A stretch of DNA of 64,000 nucleotides. Source: Astropecten irregularis (lineage: Eukaryota > Echinodermata > Asteroidea > Paxillosida > Astropectinidae). The stretch is taken from assembly GCA_963971285.1 (NCBI GenBank), contig OZ020252.1, positions 17,707,662 to 17,771,661 of the forward strand, given 5' to 3'. Shown here one piece after another: positions 35,707-47,353 of the stretch. Made by a program: the position numbers and the translations under genes. The notes below the pieces were generated by a model. The model had not been told where the DNA came from. It made no database searches and saw nothing but the letters and a program-made list of their open reading frames with translations. The first letter of the stretch is position 1; each line of letters begins with the position of its first letter.

Positions 35707-36849
35707 GGATGTGGACCAACGTCCAAATTCCAAAAACAAAGCGAAATTTATCACTTGATAAGCCGAGATCTCAAAAAATGCTAAGGTAATGCTGACTCTC
35801 TCCTCCTCAAAACAAAATGGCGTGGGAGTGTCATTATCTTCTCAACAACACACTTGAATCTTTGAACATATTCCTGTAGATTTCCTGTTAAATATTTGAA
35901 GGAACCCCCCCCCCCCACCCTCTCCCCCAAGAAGAAAGAAGAAAAATTGAGGCAGTCGAGCTTTCGCTGAAGAAGCCTGACTTCATGAGTGATCGACTAG
36001 GTTGCCCATTTTGCTGAATAATGTAGATTAATTGAGAAGCAATTATTCTATTCCTAGTTGATTTAATCAGTACGTAGCCGAGGTTAGGATCAATCAAATT
36101 TGGTGGATTTTGTGTTTGTTTGGTGGAACACAGGCCACAGCAGGGAGAATTGTCGTGATGGAGTGGAATTATCTCCACCTAATCTGTTCTTTTTTTGTTT
36201 GTTCTTCATGTAGTCTTGTACGTTACTTTACATTTCAGCATGTTGGTGACAGTGCATTGACTTTATGTACACGGTTTATACCAATGATTTATGAATGGAT
36301 GAACTTGTTTTGTCAAGACCCAACGTGCCCTCTCAAGCTTGTTGGCTTTGGTGAGCAAGTTTTAGCAAAGCCAAACCCATTTCCCATCCTAATATCTGTT
36401 AAGACAAGAAAAATATATTAAAAATAAGCCGTGCAGGTTCTCTTGGATAATAAAAGGTTTGGGGGGAAGAAAAAAAAATTAAAAACCACTACTGTACATT
36501 ATAATTATTTTGTTCTTTTTATAGAGCAGGGATGCGTTGCTATTTCCATATATGCATACCCCTTGAGCTGACTGTGGAGAGGTTCTTTTATATTGCGCCC
36601 TCCCAAGGACAACCGCTATCCATCGGTGCTGAATATATGTTTTTTAAAAATTGATGTGGCGCCAGAAATACGGATATATTTTAGCTATAAAGTACAGGCA
36701 ACCTGTCTGTATTTGTACCCAGTAGCCTGTGACCGACCAACCAACCACTACTTCAGATAGCTCTGGGGGTCGTAAAATTATGACGGCTGCATGGGTTTTT
36801 TTATTTTTTATTATTGTATTGCCAGTAAAATAAACTTGGCTGATTAGTT
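35707..36849. other. Non-coding, AT-rich
   Basis: Includes a C run at about 35907-35916 and poly-A tracts. No gene recognised. Confidence 0.3.
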
Positions 36850-37310
36850 AATCAGTTTAGATGTTTCTTGGTGGGTTGGTTGGGTAGTTGGGTATTTTGC
36901 TGGTAATCAAGTTTGAGTTGGTTTGAAGATGTGCTTTGGGTTGGAAGCCTGGTTGGTATAGCCTTGGTTTGGGGGATTGGTAATGGTTAGTTAGTGTGTT
37001 TAGTAAATTGATGTTTTGTTGAATCATTTAGTGATTGATTGGTTATACTGGCCTGGTTGAGGACTTGATTGTTTGTGCGCTTGGTTAGTTGGTGATTTGG
37101 ATAGTCTGTGAATTTCTCTTTTTTGTCACCGGGCTTGTCATTTTCCCGCTCATTCCTGTGGTCAGTCGATACAGTGGTTTATGCAATTAATTGGTACTTT
37201 GGTCAGTTGTATGATTGTCAATACATGTCGGTTGGTTGGTTGGTTGGTTGGTTCGCCTGTTTGTTTGGATGGTTGCTTGATTTCAAATCTCTGTTTGGTT
37301 GATTGTTTTC
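36850..37310 (+). repeat. TG-rich, TTGGT-type degenerate repeat
   Basis: The plus strand is strongly T and G biased and repeatedly carries TTGGTTGG, TTGGTTAG and TTGGG words. A pure TTGG run lies at about 37230-37252. Short frames through it (37108-37302 and 37181-37408) are consequences of the repeat. Such strand asymmetry can mark an old expanded simple repeat. Confidence 0.6.
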
Positions 37311-39954
37311 TCATCTTTCCTTTTCTGTCTATTTTTCAGTCAGGTGTACGGTTTTTGAAAGAGGTTTGGGGGCGGAAGGTTTTTCAGTTTAGATTTTTGT
37401 CTTTTTGATCTGAAGACCAGAACAATTTTCTCTAAATTGTTCAGTTTCCTTCGTGGTGTAGAGCACATTTGGTGCGCTGTGTTGATTCATAATTGGTTAA
37501 TATGGAATCTGTTCCGATTTATTGCCAGCTTGGTATTTATTTCTCTCTATTATTGATGAATGTGGGCTGTTGTGCTTATTACAAAGCAAATACATGTAGT
37601 TTCAGTTTGTTGGTGGTCTTTTATCAATTGGCATTTTACCAATGATTTTGCTGTTTGGCATTTGCGGCATTCAGGGAGGAAAAAGGCAAAATCTTCATAG
37701 AATTTAATAAAAAAAGAAGAAACATTTGATTGTTACACATCCCAATGTCATTGTGCCATTGTTTGTCAAATTGGCTGTCCCAGATATTTCAAATACCTGA
37801 CACTGTTCTGTACCAGAGTTGTAGCATTTACACGCCAGAGCTCATTACATGTACCTTTGATTTGTATAATTGGCTATCATTGAGACTGAGCCACCAGCTG
37901 GTATGTAAATTCAATTTTTTTTTTCTCCTCCAATTTTTATCAGTTCCACCGGTAATCGGAGCTAGTGCCATATTAATGGATATTCATCAAACATCCACTG
38001 GTATCTGTGCAGTTATGGTGGCAAGCTTAACGGAATAAAAGTTTGACTAATCCAGCTTTGTAGTGCCGTCTTTATAATATTCATCACAGTACCAGCATGC
38101 TCAACAAAAGCAGACAATCTGACTCTAAGTGGAAAAAAAAAATCAACTTTTTTGTCTATTCGTAGTATTCGAGCATTCTGTCTTTGTATTTTTGTTTGTG
38201 ATTTTCCCTGGATTGTGTTTATTTGCGAACTTAAAACGCCAGGATTCAATCGTTGTTTGATGTAACATTTTTTTGGTAGTTCTTCATTTTATATCTTCCT
38301 CTGATTTTCAATGAGGTTTATCATTTCTAAACATCAACATTCTTTAACATGCAGTCATGTCATTTTTCTTAATAAATACATTTTTTTTTACAAAATAAAA
38401 TAATTGTTGTAAATATTCATTAGCAGTTGTGTCTCCAATGATCGGCCCCCCAAAAAAAACCGATGGAAAATTGAAGCAACCCTCGTTCGTCAAGTTTGCG
38501 GCAAACTAGAATCTGTCCATTTTCTGTTGTTGTTGTTGTTGGGGGTATTTTCTCTGGATACCGAGAGGCCGTATGATAATTAATGAGACTGTGACACCGA
38601 CAATGAACAAGAATTGTCCAATGGTCTGATTGGTCTGCATGAGTACCCACAAGAGAATGGCGGCCTGCCCTTTTTTTTTTTTTCGTTAATTCTCTATATT
38701 ACTGTATATTATTTTTAATTTTTTTTTTTTTTACAAGTACCAGTCATAAAACAGAGCTTCAGTACACATCACTGGTAGTCTACATGAAACATCTGCTATG
38801 CTAAGCTTCTGTTGAAATAAAAAAAAAAGGGTGGGGGAAAAATTGGTGTACGATTATGGTATCTGTATTAAAGTAAATGCTGCGTCATTTAAACTTGGAG
38901 GCAGTAGCGAGCGGGAAGCACGACGACGAACAAGTGGTTGTGTTTCTGGTGGCCAGTGATGCTGGATACCTTTTGAGGTTTTGGGGTTATTTTGGAGTTG
39001 TGCGTAGTGAAGAGATTTCGTCAAGGTCCTGTAGCGAGAGGTGATGGTGGATGCATTCATCAACAGCGGCTGTGTCTGACCAGCTCCACTCTGAGAGACT
39101 TCATCCCAGGGAGGTGACCAGACGGTGGACTGAGCAAAGGAGTTGATCACCTACGCCCCATTGATCGTAACGTTTTGAGAGGAATGACCACAGGCCTGCT
39201 GATGACTGTGACGGCATTTTGAAGACGAAAACGACACTGCCTCTCGACGGTAATAGGTGATGAAATGGTTAATAATTCATGAATCCCGAGTGTTACCAGT
39301 TTACTGGGACGTAGCGTGTACATGCCTGGTATGTGCGCAAGACTCTTGACTTTGGAACGCACGTCTAATAACTCAAATTCTCCGTCATTTTTGTGGAGTG
39401 GGCAATTTCAGCTACCATGAATCTCCAGCAGGAGTAGACTCTTCGTGATTGATAATGACAATCTATTGAGAATTGTTAAAAAAAAAACCCAGCAATATCA
39501 AAGCAAACTTAAGTGTTCTGATTGAAGTGTGAACGTTTTAGAAAATTTTGTATTGTTTCTGTTACCAGATGGTCTTAAAAAAACAAACAAACAAACAGAA
39601 ACCAAAACGAACAGCTTGTTGCAACTGACTACTGATAACTCAGTAGTTGCATTGTCAGACTTTATTTCACATCTGCGGTGGGGGGAAGGCGCCTCCTACA
39701 TTTTTTATGATGATTCGGCCATCCAAGCTGGACAACCGTTTCCGAAGACCAGGGAGGGTCAGGGTTCCCTTCCCGTGCTTGCCCGTTTTTCCAAGCCGCT
39801 GGACGTCACCGCTAGGCAGCTGGCCAGCAAGGAGTGACCATTACCTTCATGCTCTAATGGGCAACCGGCCGAAAAATAACTTTCTGAGAAACAGCTTTAT
39901 GTTTGGTAAGTCTTTTTTATTTTTGTAGGGGGAGGAGTAAAGGTTATCTAGCGG
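37311..39954. other. Non-coding; one GC-richer block
   Basis: A strong pyrimidine tract ends TTTTTATCAG at 37949, followed by 91 nt open to a TAA, but no donor or recognisable peptide, so no exon is called. 38880-39370 is GC-richer and carries two reverse frames (38854-39150 and 39147-39362), overlapping by 4 bp, with no recognised family. 39530-39840 carries a 102-codon forward frame, also unrecognised. Confidence 0.35.
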
Positions 39955-40330
39955 CAGGTGTTAACTTGCTGGCATAGTGAGGATTTGAGGTTCACGTACT
40001 GTAGATGACTGAAGATTTTGATCTAGTCGTAAGCACCCTGGAGTTGTGATAATATGGTGTAGGGTTCACATCTACAGTATGAAGTTGTTGATATAGTGGC
40101 AGGGATTCTAGACCTTTTTTAAGCTTTAGATCTAGTCGTAAGCACCCTGGAGTTGTGATCGTGTGGTGTACGGTTCACATGTGTAGTAGTGATATAATGG
40201 CAGGGACTCTAGACTTTTGATGATGTGGTGTGCTGTTCACATTTTTAAAGCTTTTGATCTTGTCACTTTAGCACCCTTGAATTGCAATAAAAAGGGTTTA
40301 CACATCTATGAAGCTATGATACTCTGGGAT
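39955..40330 (+). repeat. Diverged tandem array, unit about 110-127 bp
   Basis: GATCTAGTCGTAAGCACCCTGGAGTTGTGAT occurs at 40020 and 40129, and a decayed version (GATCTTGTCACTTTAGCACCC) at 40256. Each is followed by TGGTGT and GGTTCACA. An earlier partial unit (GGCATAGTGAGGATTTGAGGTTCAC) precedes the first. About three and a half units are present. No coding capacity or known family. Confidence 0.7.
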
Positions 40331-40852
40331 GGTTTTCTTTTTCAACTTAAACTTTGAAGTCCATCTCGATAGCTTTTTGCTCAAAATATGGCTCGAATTC
40401 CTCGCTGAACTAAACAGGATATCTTGATTCTTGGATTTAAAAACCAGGGCTCAGTCCATTAATGAAATAAGGTCCAGATCAATGACCTAAAATGAAATTT
40501 GAATTGTGAGAGGTGCGTGGGAGGAAGTGACAATATCTGCGAGTATTCTCACCTTTTTTTGGCTTTTAATTTTCTTTTCATCGTTTCTTCCGATAAAGCA
40601 AGAAAGTAAGGGAAACGAGTGCCGATAATTGATGGTACGGTTTAAATTGCCCATTTTACAGAAATCCTGTTGTCACGGATTGATTTGAAAGCCCCATCTT
40701 GACTTTTTCAAATTATGGAACCTGCTATTTTACTCCACATGTATTGCTTGAAGTTGGCAGACGTTTCAAACTTCAACCATCTTCTGACAGATTATGGCTT
40801 GAACACATATTGGTTCTGATCTGATTTTCGATTGATGGACATAAGACACATA
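40331..40852. other. Non-coding
   Basis: AT-rich, no gene. 40757-40797 on the minus strand has GTCAGAAG...TTTGAAACGTC, a possible decayed relative of the stem-loop-GAAAC fragments, but without a clear stem. Confidence 0.3.
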
Positions 40853-41090
40853 GGGGGTTTACGAAACGGAGGCTTAGGCTCAGGCACCAGCTCTGTCATC
40901 CATTTTGCTGAAAATATAGGTTGTGGTTTTTCATTGAACTTGAAGCTGAAGCTCTAGCTGTTTGCCTTTTGTTCAAACTAAAGAATCTACTTCTGAACCG
41001 CTGCCAAAAGCCTCTATTTTGATACCCATTATTTCAGAATGGATTCGTGAAAATGGAGCCAGAGCCTGAGACTCCGTTTTGTAAATGCCC
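40853..41090. mobile_element. Palindromic MITE, full copy, ATA duplication
   Basis: The left end GGGGGTTTACGAAACGGAG and reverse-complemented right end GGGCATTTACAAAACGGAG form TIRs that extend through AGGCTC-GGC. ATA sits directly outside each end, indicating a 3-bp target duplication. The interior matches the copy at 9158-9357. At 238 bp it has no coding capacity. A 3-bp duplication with a GGG end recalls PIF/Harbinger-type elements, but the superfamily is an inference. Confidence 0.75.
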
Positions 41091-42204
41091 ATAGGGTGCT
41101 GGCAAAATGTTGAAGCTTAGCTTAGCTTAGCGCCCAATGTGCAAATGATGGTTGTCTGCCATGATGCTCCTAGCATGAGTCAGGGCAGTGTTAACAGCTG
41201 ACAGCTAGGTCAATCTATAGAGCAAGAGTCCTTCTTTGGAGGGCTTGAACCTATCCGTTCTTTTGTTTGCCTTCCGGCCTGCCCAGGAAGACAAATGCCC
41301 CCAGGGGTCAGATTAGCAAATGAATGGGAATACCAACAGGGTCAGCGGTTGTCTACCTTGATGCTGTCTGATCTAAATCATGAACAGAAGAATAAATTAT
41401 GAGCAAAAGACCAATATTATGACATTTGTATAAAAGAAAGCAGTAGACCCAGATAGATAAGAAGAATTAATACTGTCATGAATAGGATTTGCTGTTATGA
41501 CCCCCAAAAAACACAGCAGAAAAAAAAAACACCACCAAAACAAAGCATAGCAATGATAATGTGGATTGCTTGTCGGTAGTTCGACATTTTAGCTCAGTTT
41601 CATTGCAGCTGCTTATTGTGCTTGTGTTCCCAGCTGAACACAAATTCACAATTCTGAGGAGAAGTTATTTTAAGCATGGTACATTGTATATTATATCAAT
41701 TCTAGGCCCACTTGTACGGCACAATTTGCTGAAAGAATCCTGCGCTTAATTAAAACTGCCATATGTTTTTTGCTTACTGGGTTAGAACCAAATATTTTTG
41801 CCAGCTGAAAAAAAAAGAAGAAAAATTGTAGGCTTTGCATGGTGACAATTGGTATGTGGATCGGTTTGCGGAAAAACACCATGTAAGACTCGTTTGTACT
41901 TTCTTTTCATTTCTATTTCATTTGCACTTCTCATAAGCTGGAAAAAAAGCCAGAAATCATCACTTCATGTGAAAAATACACACGTACACAACTGTAAATT
42001 CCTTGCTAATCCATAGAAAAATAGTCTCCATAAATCAGATTTTCTGCTAAGCACTGACTCTTTGCTCACTGTAAGCAGAGCCATGAAGTTTGGGCCATAT
42101 TAAAACCACTTCCAGCTAATTTGTGCTTTATCAAATTAATATTTTAATAAGACAAAGGCATTTTAACCCTCCAATTATTATCTTCATCACTGCCCCATTC
42201 TGGG
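41091..42204. other. Non-coding, with repeat traces
   Basis: AAGCTTAGCTTAGCTTAGC simple repeat near 41115. 41850-41935 shares TATGTGGATCGGTTTGYGGAAAAAC and CATGTAAGA with 54700-54770, marking an unnamed dispersed repeat. 42040-42100 resembles the end of the element at 30229. No gene is supported. Confidence 0.35.
41850..41935. repeat. Dispersed repeat fragment shared with 54700-54770
   Basis: TATGTGGATCGGTTTGCGGA, AAAACACCATGTAAGACTCG and TTCATTTCTATTTCATTTGC correspond in order to TATGTGGATCGGTTTGTGGA, AAAACCATGTAAGAATCG and TTCTATTTCGTTCGC at 54700. The distant copy continues into the hammerhead-like core near 54800; this one does not. Confidence 0.6.
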
Positions 42205-42337
42205 GTTGATTTCACCAAACTCGACATAACTTACTATCAATCGTAGGGCTTATCATGCATTGCAGCCCATCGTAGGATGCGATGGGTTATCCTTCGTAAC
42301 TCAAGTTGCGATCGATTGTAGGGCTTCGTGAAATCGA
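42205..42337. mobile_element. Short TIR element with internal repeats
   Basis: The left end TTGATTTCACCAA and the reverse complement of the right end, GTCGATTTCACGAAG, form short TIRs. Inside, CAATCGTAGGGCTT (42239) and CGATTGTAGGGCTT (42312) are direct repeats, and CCATCGTAGGATGCGATGGG forms a hairpin. No coding capacity. A small MITE is the simplest reading. Confidence 0.45.
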
Positions 42338-42559
42338 CAGCTGAAGTCTCAACTTAAGATGTTTTTTTCCTTTTTAATTCCATACTTTGTTTTGGTTTAG
42401 ATTACTGGAACTGACTGACTGGAACTTTATTCTTTAAGGATCAAAGCAATTTTCTAAATGGTAACACATTGAGAGAAAAGGAAATTTTACTTAAAATTGT
42501 TTTAAAAAAAGTAAAAAAAAAACATTTTGAAAAGCCAACAAAGAAAAAAATACAGGTGC
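42338..42559. other. Non-coding
   Basis: AT-rich with A runs; nothing recognised. Confidence 0.3.
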
Positions 42560-42715
42560 TCTTACCAGTAGGGCTGGAAAGCTTATTTGGTAAGAGCGCC
42601 GGTACGGTATTCCGGAGGTTGCTGGTTTGAATCCCACTCTAGTAAACTTTTCTTTGTTGACTTATCAATGACATAAACTTAACCAGTCACTTTCCCTCGT
42701 GGTTATTTGATGATT
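42560..42715 (+). repeat. tRNA-SINE copy with long shared body
   Basis: GGGCTGGAAAGC, AAGAGCGCCGGTACGGTATTCC, GGAGGTTGCTGGTTTGAATCC (B box with one change), then TAGTAAACTTTTCTTTGTTG, CTTATCAATGACATAAA and TTTCCCTCGTGGTTATTTGATGATT. The A-box region is mutated. Body and 3' end match 27929 and 35551, which defines the SINE body as roughly 70 bp. Confidence 0.75.
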
Positions 42716-43963
42716 TAACAAAAATTTAAAGTTTTGAGAAGCACATCAATTGGTGAAATAAATCCCCAATTCTCTAACCATTTTGCGAATCAATATTACC
42801 TTACAGTAGCCACAAGCTTATTTCGTGAAATTGATAGTCGTGGTTTTTATAGCTTGGATGAAAGATGAAAACCCTCCAGGCGTTGATAGACCAGAGAGTA
42901 GAGAGAGGGCTTCATTTGCGTACAGTGTGTGTGTGATTCGGACAGTTGGCTGCCTGTAAAAATTATCATATAATCAATAAATGGCATTGTTACTCTTAGA
43001 GAAGCCGCGGATCTCACATCGCTTTAATAACCATTATTCACTTAACCAAATTTCTGCCGATTCACCATATATTATGTATTCCTCTCTCTATAAATCTATC
43101 AGATTTAATACCCTGTGCTTCTCGCTTGGTTAAAATTAGCATGATGCAAAACGCAGTCAGGCAGTAAAATGAGGTAAATTTTCATCTGGCTCAGAGAGGC
43201 GAGAGAAAAAAGGTCTAAAAAATTATTTTATGATATTTTCCTGTATAATTCCCAATGTCCTGTCAAACATTTTCTATGAAATGTTGAATCTCTGAGTTTT
43301 TAAAACTAAGAGAAGCAATGAAAGAATAAGATGTTGAAATAGATAGAGTGCTGTTGATGCAACATCTAGTCCGTGATTTTCATTCCACAGATGTTAACAA
43401 AAATTGTGACCTAACCATTTACTAATATAATCGTGCCTTTTCCACCCCTGAAGGAAAAAAAAAAATGAAAAATTGATCAGGACCACAACATGTTTGTACT
43501 TTTGTGTCGATCTTGATGTTGCAAGAGATTCCTTTAATGTTTTGAATTTGGGTGCTGCGTCATGTTTTGTAGGAGAGCACCATAAAAAGTTTAGTGACGC
43601 ATGTTTAAACCAGCAGCCCTTTGAACAGATTTTCTACTTTGTGCTTTCCTGCAACGATGTGAACGCTAATGATTATCTCGACAAAAGCTTAAATGCTTTG
43701 GATGTGAATGTAGCCGTCGCAATCCAAACTGTTTGGCCGGCTGGTTGTTGATTTTAGTCTTGTGGTAACAGTAGAGGGCGCCAAGCTTCCTACTGTCTCG
43801 GCATCATGTATAATGTATACATTATCTGGCTCTGTGTGCTATCTTACAGTTTCTGAAGATTGCAACTTGCCATGCACAGGCTTCATTTGAGATGGTGCAC
43901 TGTTGATCAAATTCATTGTGGCTTGTGCAGTCACTGCAGTGACCACTTTTTCATTTCAAGACG
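42716..43963. other. Non-coding; possible regulatory block
   Basis: 42950-43160 is rich in ATTA/TAAT and ATGCAAA words with few homopolymers, resembling a homeodomain/POU-type conserved element. A 16-bp perfect palindrome, ATAATGTATACATTAT, lies at 43810-43825. The 92-codon frame at 43473-43751 is not recognised. Confidence 0.35.
43768..43783 (+). promoter_or_regulatory. CTCF-like motif
   Basis: ACAGTAGAGGGCGCCA fits the CTCF core (CCASTAGRKGGCR) with a mismatch at the left edge. Same orientation as the other sites. Motif match only. Confidence 0.35.
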
Positions 43964-44103
43964 ACCAAAGAAAAAGAATTGGCGGATGCTGGATTCGAAC
44001 CCGCAACCTCTGAATAACTTTGAAGGGGCTCTACCTACTGAGCTTTCCAGTCTCACTATTTTTTTTAGACATCTTTGTTTGCTAGTCAGAAGCCTTCAAC
44101 CAT
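43964..44103 (-). repeat. tRNA-SINE copy, reverse, with upstream region
   Basis: On the minus strand: GGTTGAAGGCTTCTGACTAGC (family upstream region), then AAAGCTCAGTAGGTAGAGCC (A-box region), TTCAGAGGTTGCGGGTTCGAATCC (B box) and CAATTCTTTTTCTTTG. It shows that the upstream segment travels with the tRNA head. A further possible B-box remnant, in reverse, lies near 44318. Confidence 0.7.
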
Positions 44104-45097
44104 GCACATAAATGCTAAGGATGAACTAAGACACTAGTATGACATTTATAGCAACACTACAAATCTGAGCAGTAATGTACTGGGGATCGCTCCAAACTGT
44201 TAGTCTTGTCCAATATGAAGCCAAATAATGCCAAATGTAAATAAATAAACAATATAATTAGCAGAGTATACTATTTACTAAAGAACAATAATATGGGAAA
44301 CTGATTGAAGTGCATTAGATTCGAACCAGTAACCTTCAGGTTACAATAATGGAATTGATAAAAATGTTGATTATCATTTGTTTAAAGTCTCTTTTTCTTG
44401 TTATGATAGTTTTGAGTTTTTACAGTTCCACAATATTGAATCAAAACTAGCTAATAGGTTACTAATATTGGTCATGAGCCAGCAGGGGCAGTATTAAAAA
44501 GTCCTTGTATTGATTACACACTTAAGTCGGCGAAAACTAACAAATTTCCACCTCGAGGGCAATCGAGAATGCCCTTGATTACCCGGCATTGTCGATGATA
44601 TTTCTAACCTTTTTTTCACGAGGAAATAATTGTTTGTCCTCGTTTGTATTATGGTTTGCATTTGATCAATGGGAAGGCCACATTTGGCAGCATGCAGTGT
44701 ATGTTTGATAAGCATCTGTGATTATTTTGAGGACTTGAGGAAAATGACCGTTAGAATGAAAACCTGCTCATTTTATTGGTCCATTGGTGGTCAAGTGTTA
44801 TAACTAACTGCCTGCAAATCTGTTTGGTTTTGTTTGATGCTAATCTATACTGCACGAGGCCATACAATGCAGCCAATATATGGTGAGGGTTGCTTTGAGA
44901 GTAAAGGGGATATGTAGTTGGGGTACTGGAAGGGATACCTAGTCCACAGCTTGGCAACTATTAATGTCTCTACGGCATTTTTGTTTTCAGTTATTAGGCA
45001 CCAATTACATGAAAAACGTGTCATGTGGCCAATAGGTGCATGCTTTTCTACTCATAATATTGTCATTTAAGCAGAAGCGAGTGTTAGAAGAAGAGTC

Positions 45098-45196
45098 AAG
45101 CCCCCCCAAAAATATTGGCTCTTCTATCCCCTTCTCTCCCCCCCCCCCCCCCCAAAAAAAAGGCTCTTCTTGTCCCCCAACAAATATTGGCTCTAG
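45098..45196 (+). repeat. Short imperfect minisatellite, unit about 40 bp
   Basis: Three units of the form AAATATTGGCTCTTCT...CCCC, AAAAAAAGGCTCTTCTTGTCCCCC and AAATATTGGCTCT. A 16-base C run at 45138-45153 separates the first two. Frames on both strands through it are repeat artefacts. Confidence 0.5.
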
Positions 45197-45832
45197 AACC
45201 GCGCCTGCTCCAGTCTCAAGTCCACGGTACAAATAGAACTAGAAGGGTTGCCTAGTCCACAGCAAGGTTAATGTTTGTGCCTCCCTTCCAAATACTTGGA
45301 AGTAAGACTGTTTGTTGCAAGGTCTCTCTACCGTGTGTCAAGCGGGGAATTTTGTTTCCCCAGGCTGGATATGTCCATGTAGCTCTCCCCGAGAAAAGAA
45401 AAAAAGATGTGGATGACGGTGACTTGCTTTTTTCTTCTTTGTGTGTTGTCACTTGGGGGCGCCCTTTGGCTCGCGGGATCAACAAATGGAAACGGATATG
45501 AAATTGAAGTGTGAACTTTGGCTGCTGAAATCCATTGGGGCCTTTCTGTGGATTAGCAACTCAAAGGCCTGTATTCATTAGATATGCTTCCATGAACACC
45601 TATGGACGGTCAGCATCATTTTGTGAAAAGCTGTTATTGTATATTTATGGGGCATCTGACAGTTGTGCTTTTAGGCCCATAACCATTTTTTTTTTACTCT
45701 TTAGAAATGTTAGCAGATCGGACATAGCAAGTAATTCATTTGTTGTTGCTTTAATAGCATGTGTACACAAAATGACCAGAAAGGATTCGGCCGACATCGT
45801 CAATGACCCTTAGCTAAAGTTGGCCAGTTTGC

Positions 45833-45850
45833 ACCACGAGAGGGCGCTGT
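45833..45850 (+). promoter_or_regulatory. CTCF-like motif, strong match
   Basis: ACCACGAGAGGGCGCTGT fits the extended CTCF consensus (CCACNAGRGGGCGCTG) at nearly every position. Same strand as the other five. A weaker candidate (TCACTTGGGGGCGCC) lies about 380 bp upstream at 45450. Confidence 0.5.
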
Positions 45851-47353
45851 TTGTGCCGGACTGATTGCAGACGATAACACCACTGTCATTCCGGCGATAG
45901 ATTCTATGACCCTTTTCCGATAAGTAGACTACCCATTCATCCCGACAGACGATATTGACTCAACCGTTCAAATTACTATTGTAAATAACCAGATCCAATT
46001 ATACCCACTCTGTCGCTAGTCAGCTTTCGTTATCCGCCCCACATACTGACATAATTCTTTAACAAGTTTATTTTTATCTTCCTATTTGTTTTTATTTTTT
46101 TGATTTTGTTTCCCGCCCCTTTTTTTTTGGAGGGGGGAATGCTTGAGTTTGAGGATGAAGACATTACTTTCCAGTTTATTATTTGGGTTGGATCTTTTCA
46201 GAGGCAATTTAAGAGCCCTAGTTAGAAGAAGGGGCTGAGGAATGGATGTGGTTTTGGATTTTCATGTTGTGGTTTTTATTCTCTTCTTCTTCTTCTCCTT
46301 CTTTCAGTTTGGTCTGGTTTGGTTTTGATAATAAGAGCCATGTTCGGCTGGTGGATGGTAGAAGAGAAATAATAGGCTGGTTGATGGAGAGGTCGATAAG
46401 ATCTGGGTCAGACTTGAAGAGACACAGATAATATTTGATCAGTCAATATATGTGGTTTGTTGGTGGAATATCATACCAACGCTACTCCTAGCGGCTTTTG
46501 ATTGTACGTCAGAAATCTACAGAATGAACGCTTTGTTCAGTGACGCGCGGTTTTTTTATGGTGCATTTTTTTTGGTGTCTTTTTTTATTGCATTTCTATT
46601 TTTGATGAAAATTACTTGTAACACATGAAATTGTCAAGCATACATATTTATAGACAAGTTTTAATGGCCATATTTTTTATCATGTAGAATCTTGTCTACA
46701 AGAATGTATCCTACCGTGCAAATTTGATGTACTGTATAGGGCCTGCTGATTAATTATATATTCATTCTTTATGCAACATGCAGTGGTTATGGAAATCAGG
46801 CGTGGAGAAACATGGTAGAAGGGAATTGCTTGCTTTGTAAAAAAAAAAAAGCTCAACAATCTGAATTTTATGGAGTGGTACGTGTGTACATAATCAAGCA
46901 CGGGTAGATAATTCACATCAGGGACTTTCTAATTATCCGAGCAATTCCCCCCTGCGTCGTAAAAATCATATTTGAAAGTTCCGACCCATAATACCACGCT
47001 ATTAAAATGCCACTTGTCCTTCTCCTTATGAATGGATGACAGGGTACAAATTATAGCGGTGTGTGTCTTTTATGATCACTCCGAATCCTTTGATTATTCA
47101 TTTACCCAAGGTGAAAACCAGCCAGCATAAATATAGTTTCCCTGCCACAGACAATTTCATCGGCAGATGCCATGTATACATTTGGAGATATAATTACAAG
47201 TTATTACTTGAAAGTTGGAATTGGCTGGCCACAACAACAAAAGTATGTATTCATACAAAGTAGAGACTGTATGGGGGGCTAATCCAGTTAGAGAAACAAT
47301 ATCACATCGGGGAAGGACCTTGAATTTGGAGGGGATGCTTAACAAGATTCATA

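Larger units (their letters stand above)
44104..47353. other. Non-coding; minisatellite and possible exon-like site
   Basis: Contains the minisatellite at 45098 and two CTCF-like sites at 45450 and 45833. At 46280-46308 a strong pyrimidine tract ends TTCTTTCAG; the following frame is open in one phase for about 40 codons, but the donor (GTCGAT) is poor, so it is not called. No gene recognised. Confidence 0.35.

Noticed and set aside
37950-38038. Possible terminal exon after TTTTTATCAG
   Set aside because: Open for 29 codons only, no recognisable peptide and no obvious polyadenylation context.
41789-41815. Minus-strand 27-nt micro-exon between TTTTTTTCAG and GTAAGC
   Set aside because: Too short to support; polypyrimidine is simply a poly-T run in AT-rich DNA.
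46309-46393. Exon-like stretch after a strong TTCTTTCAG acceptor
   Set aside because: Two of three frames stop early and the best donor is a poor GTCGAT; peptide not recognised.
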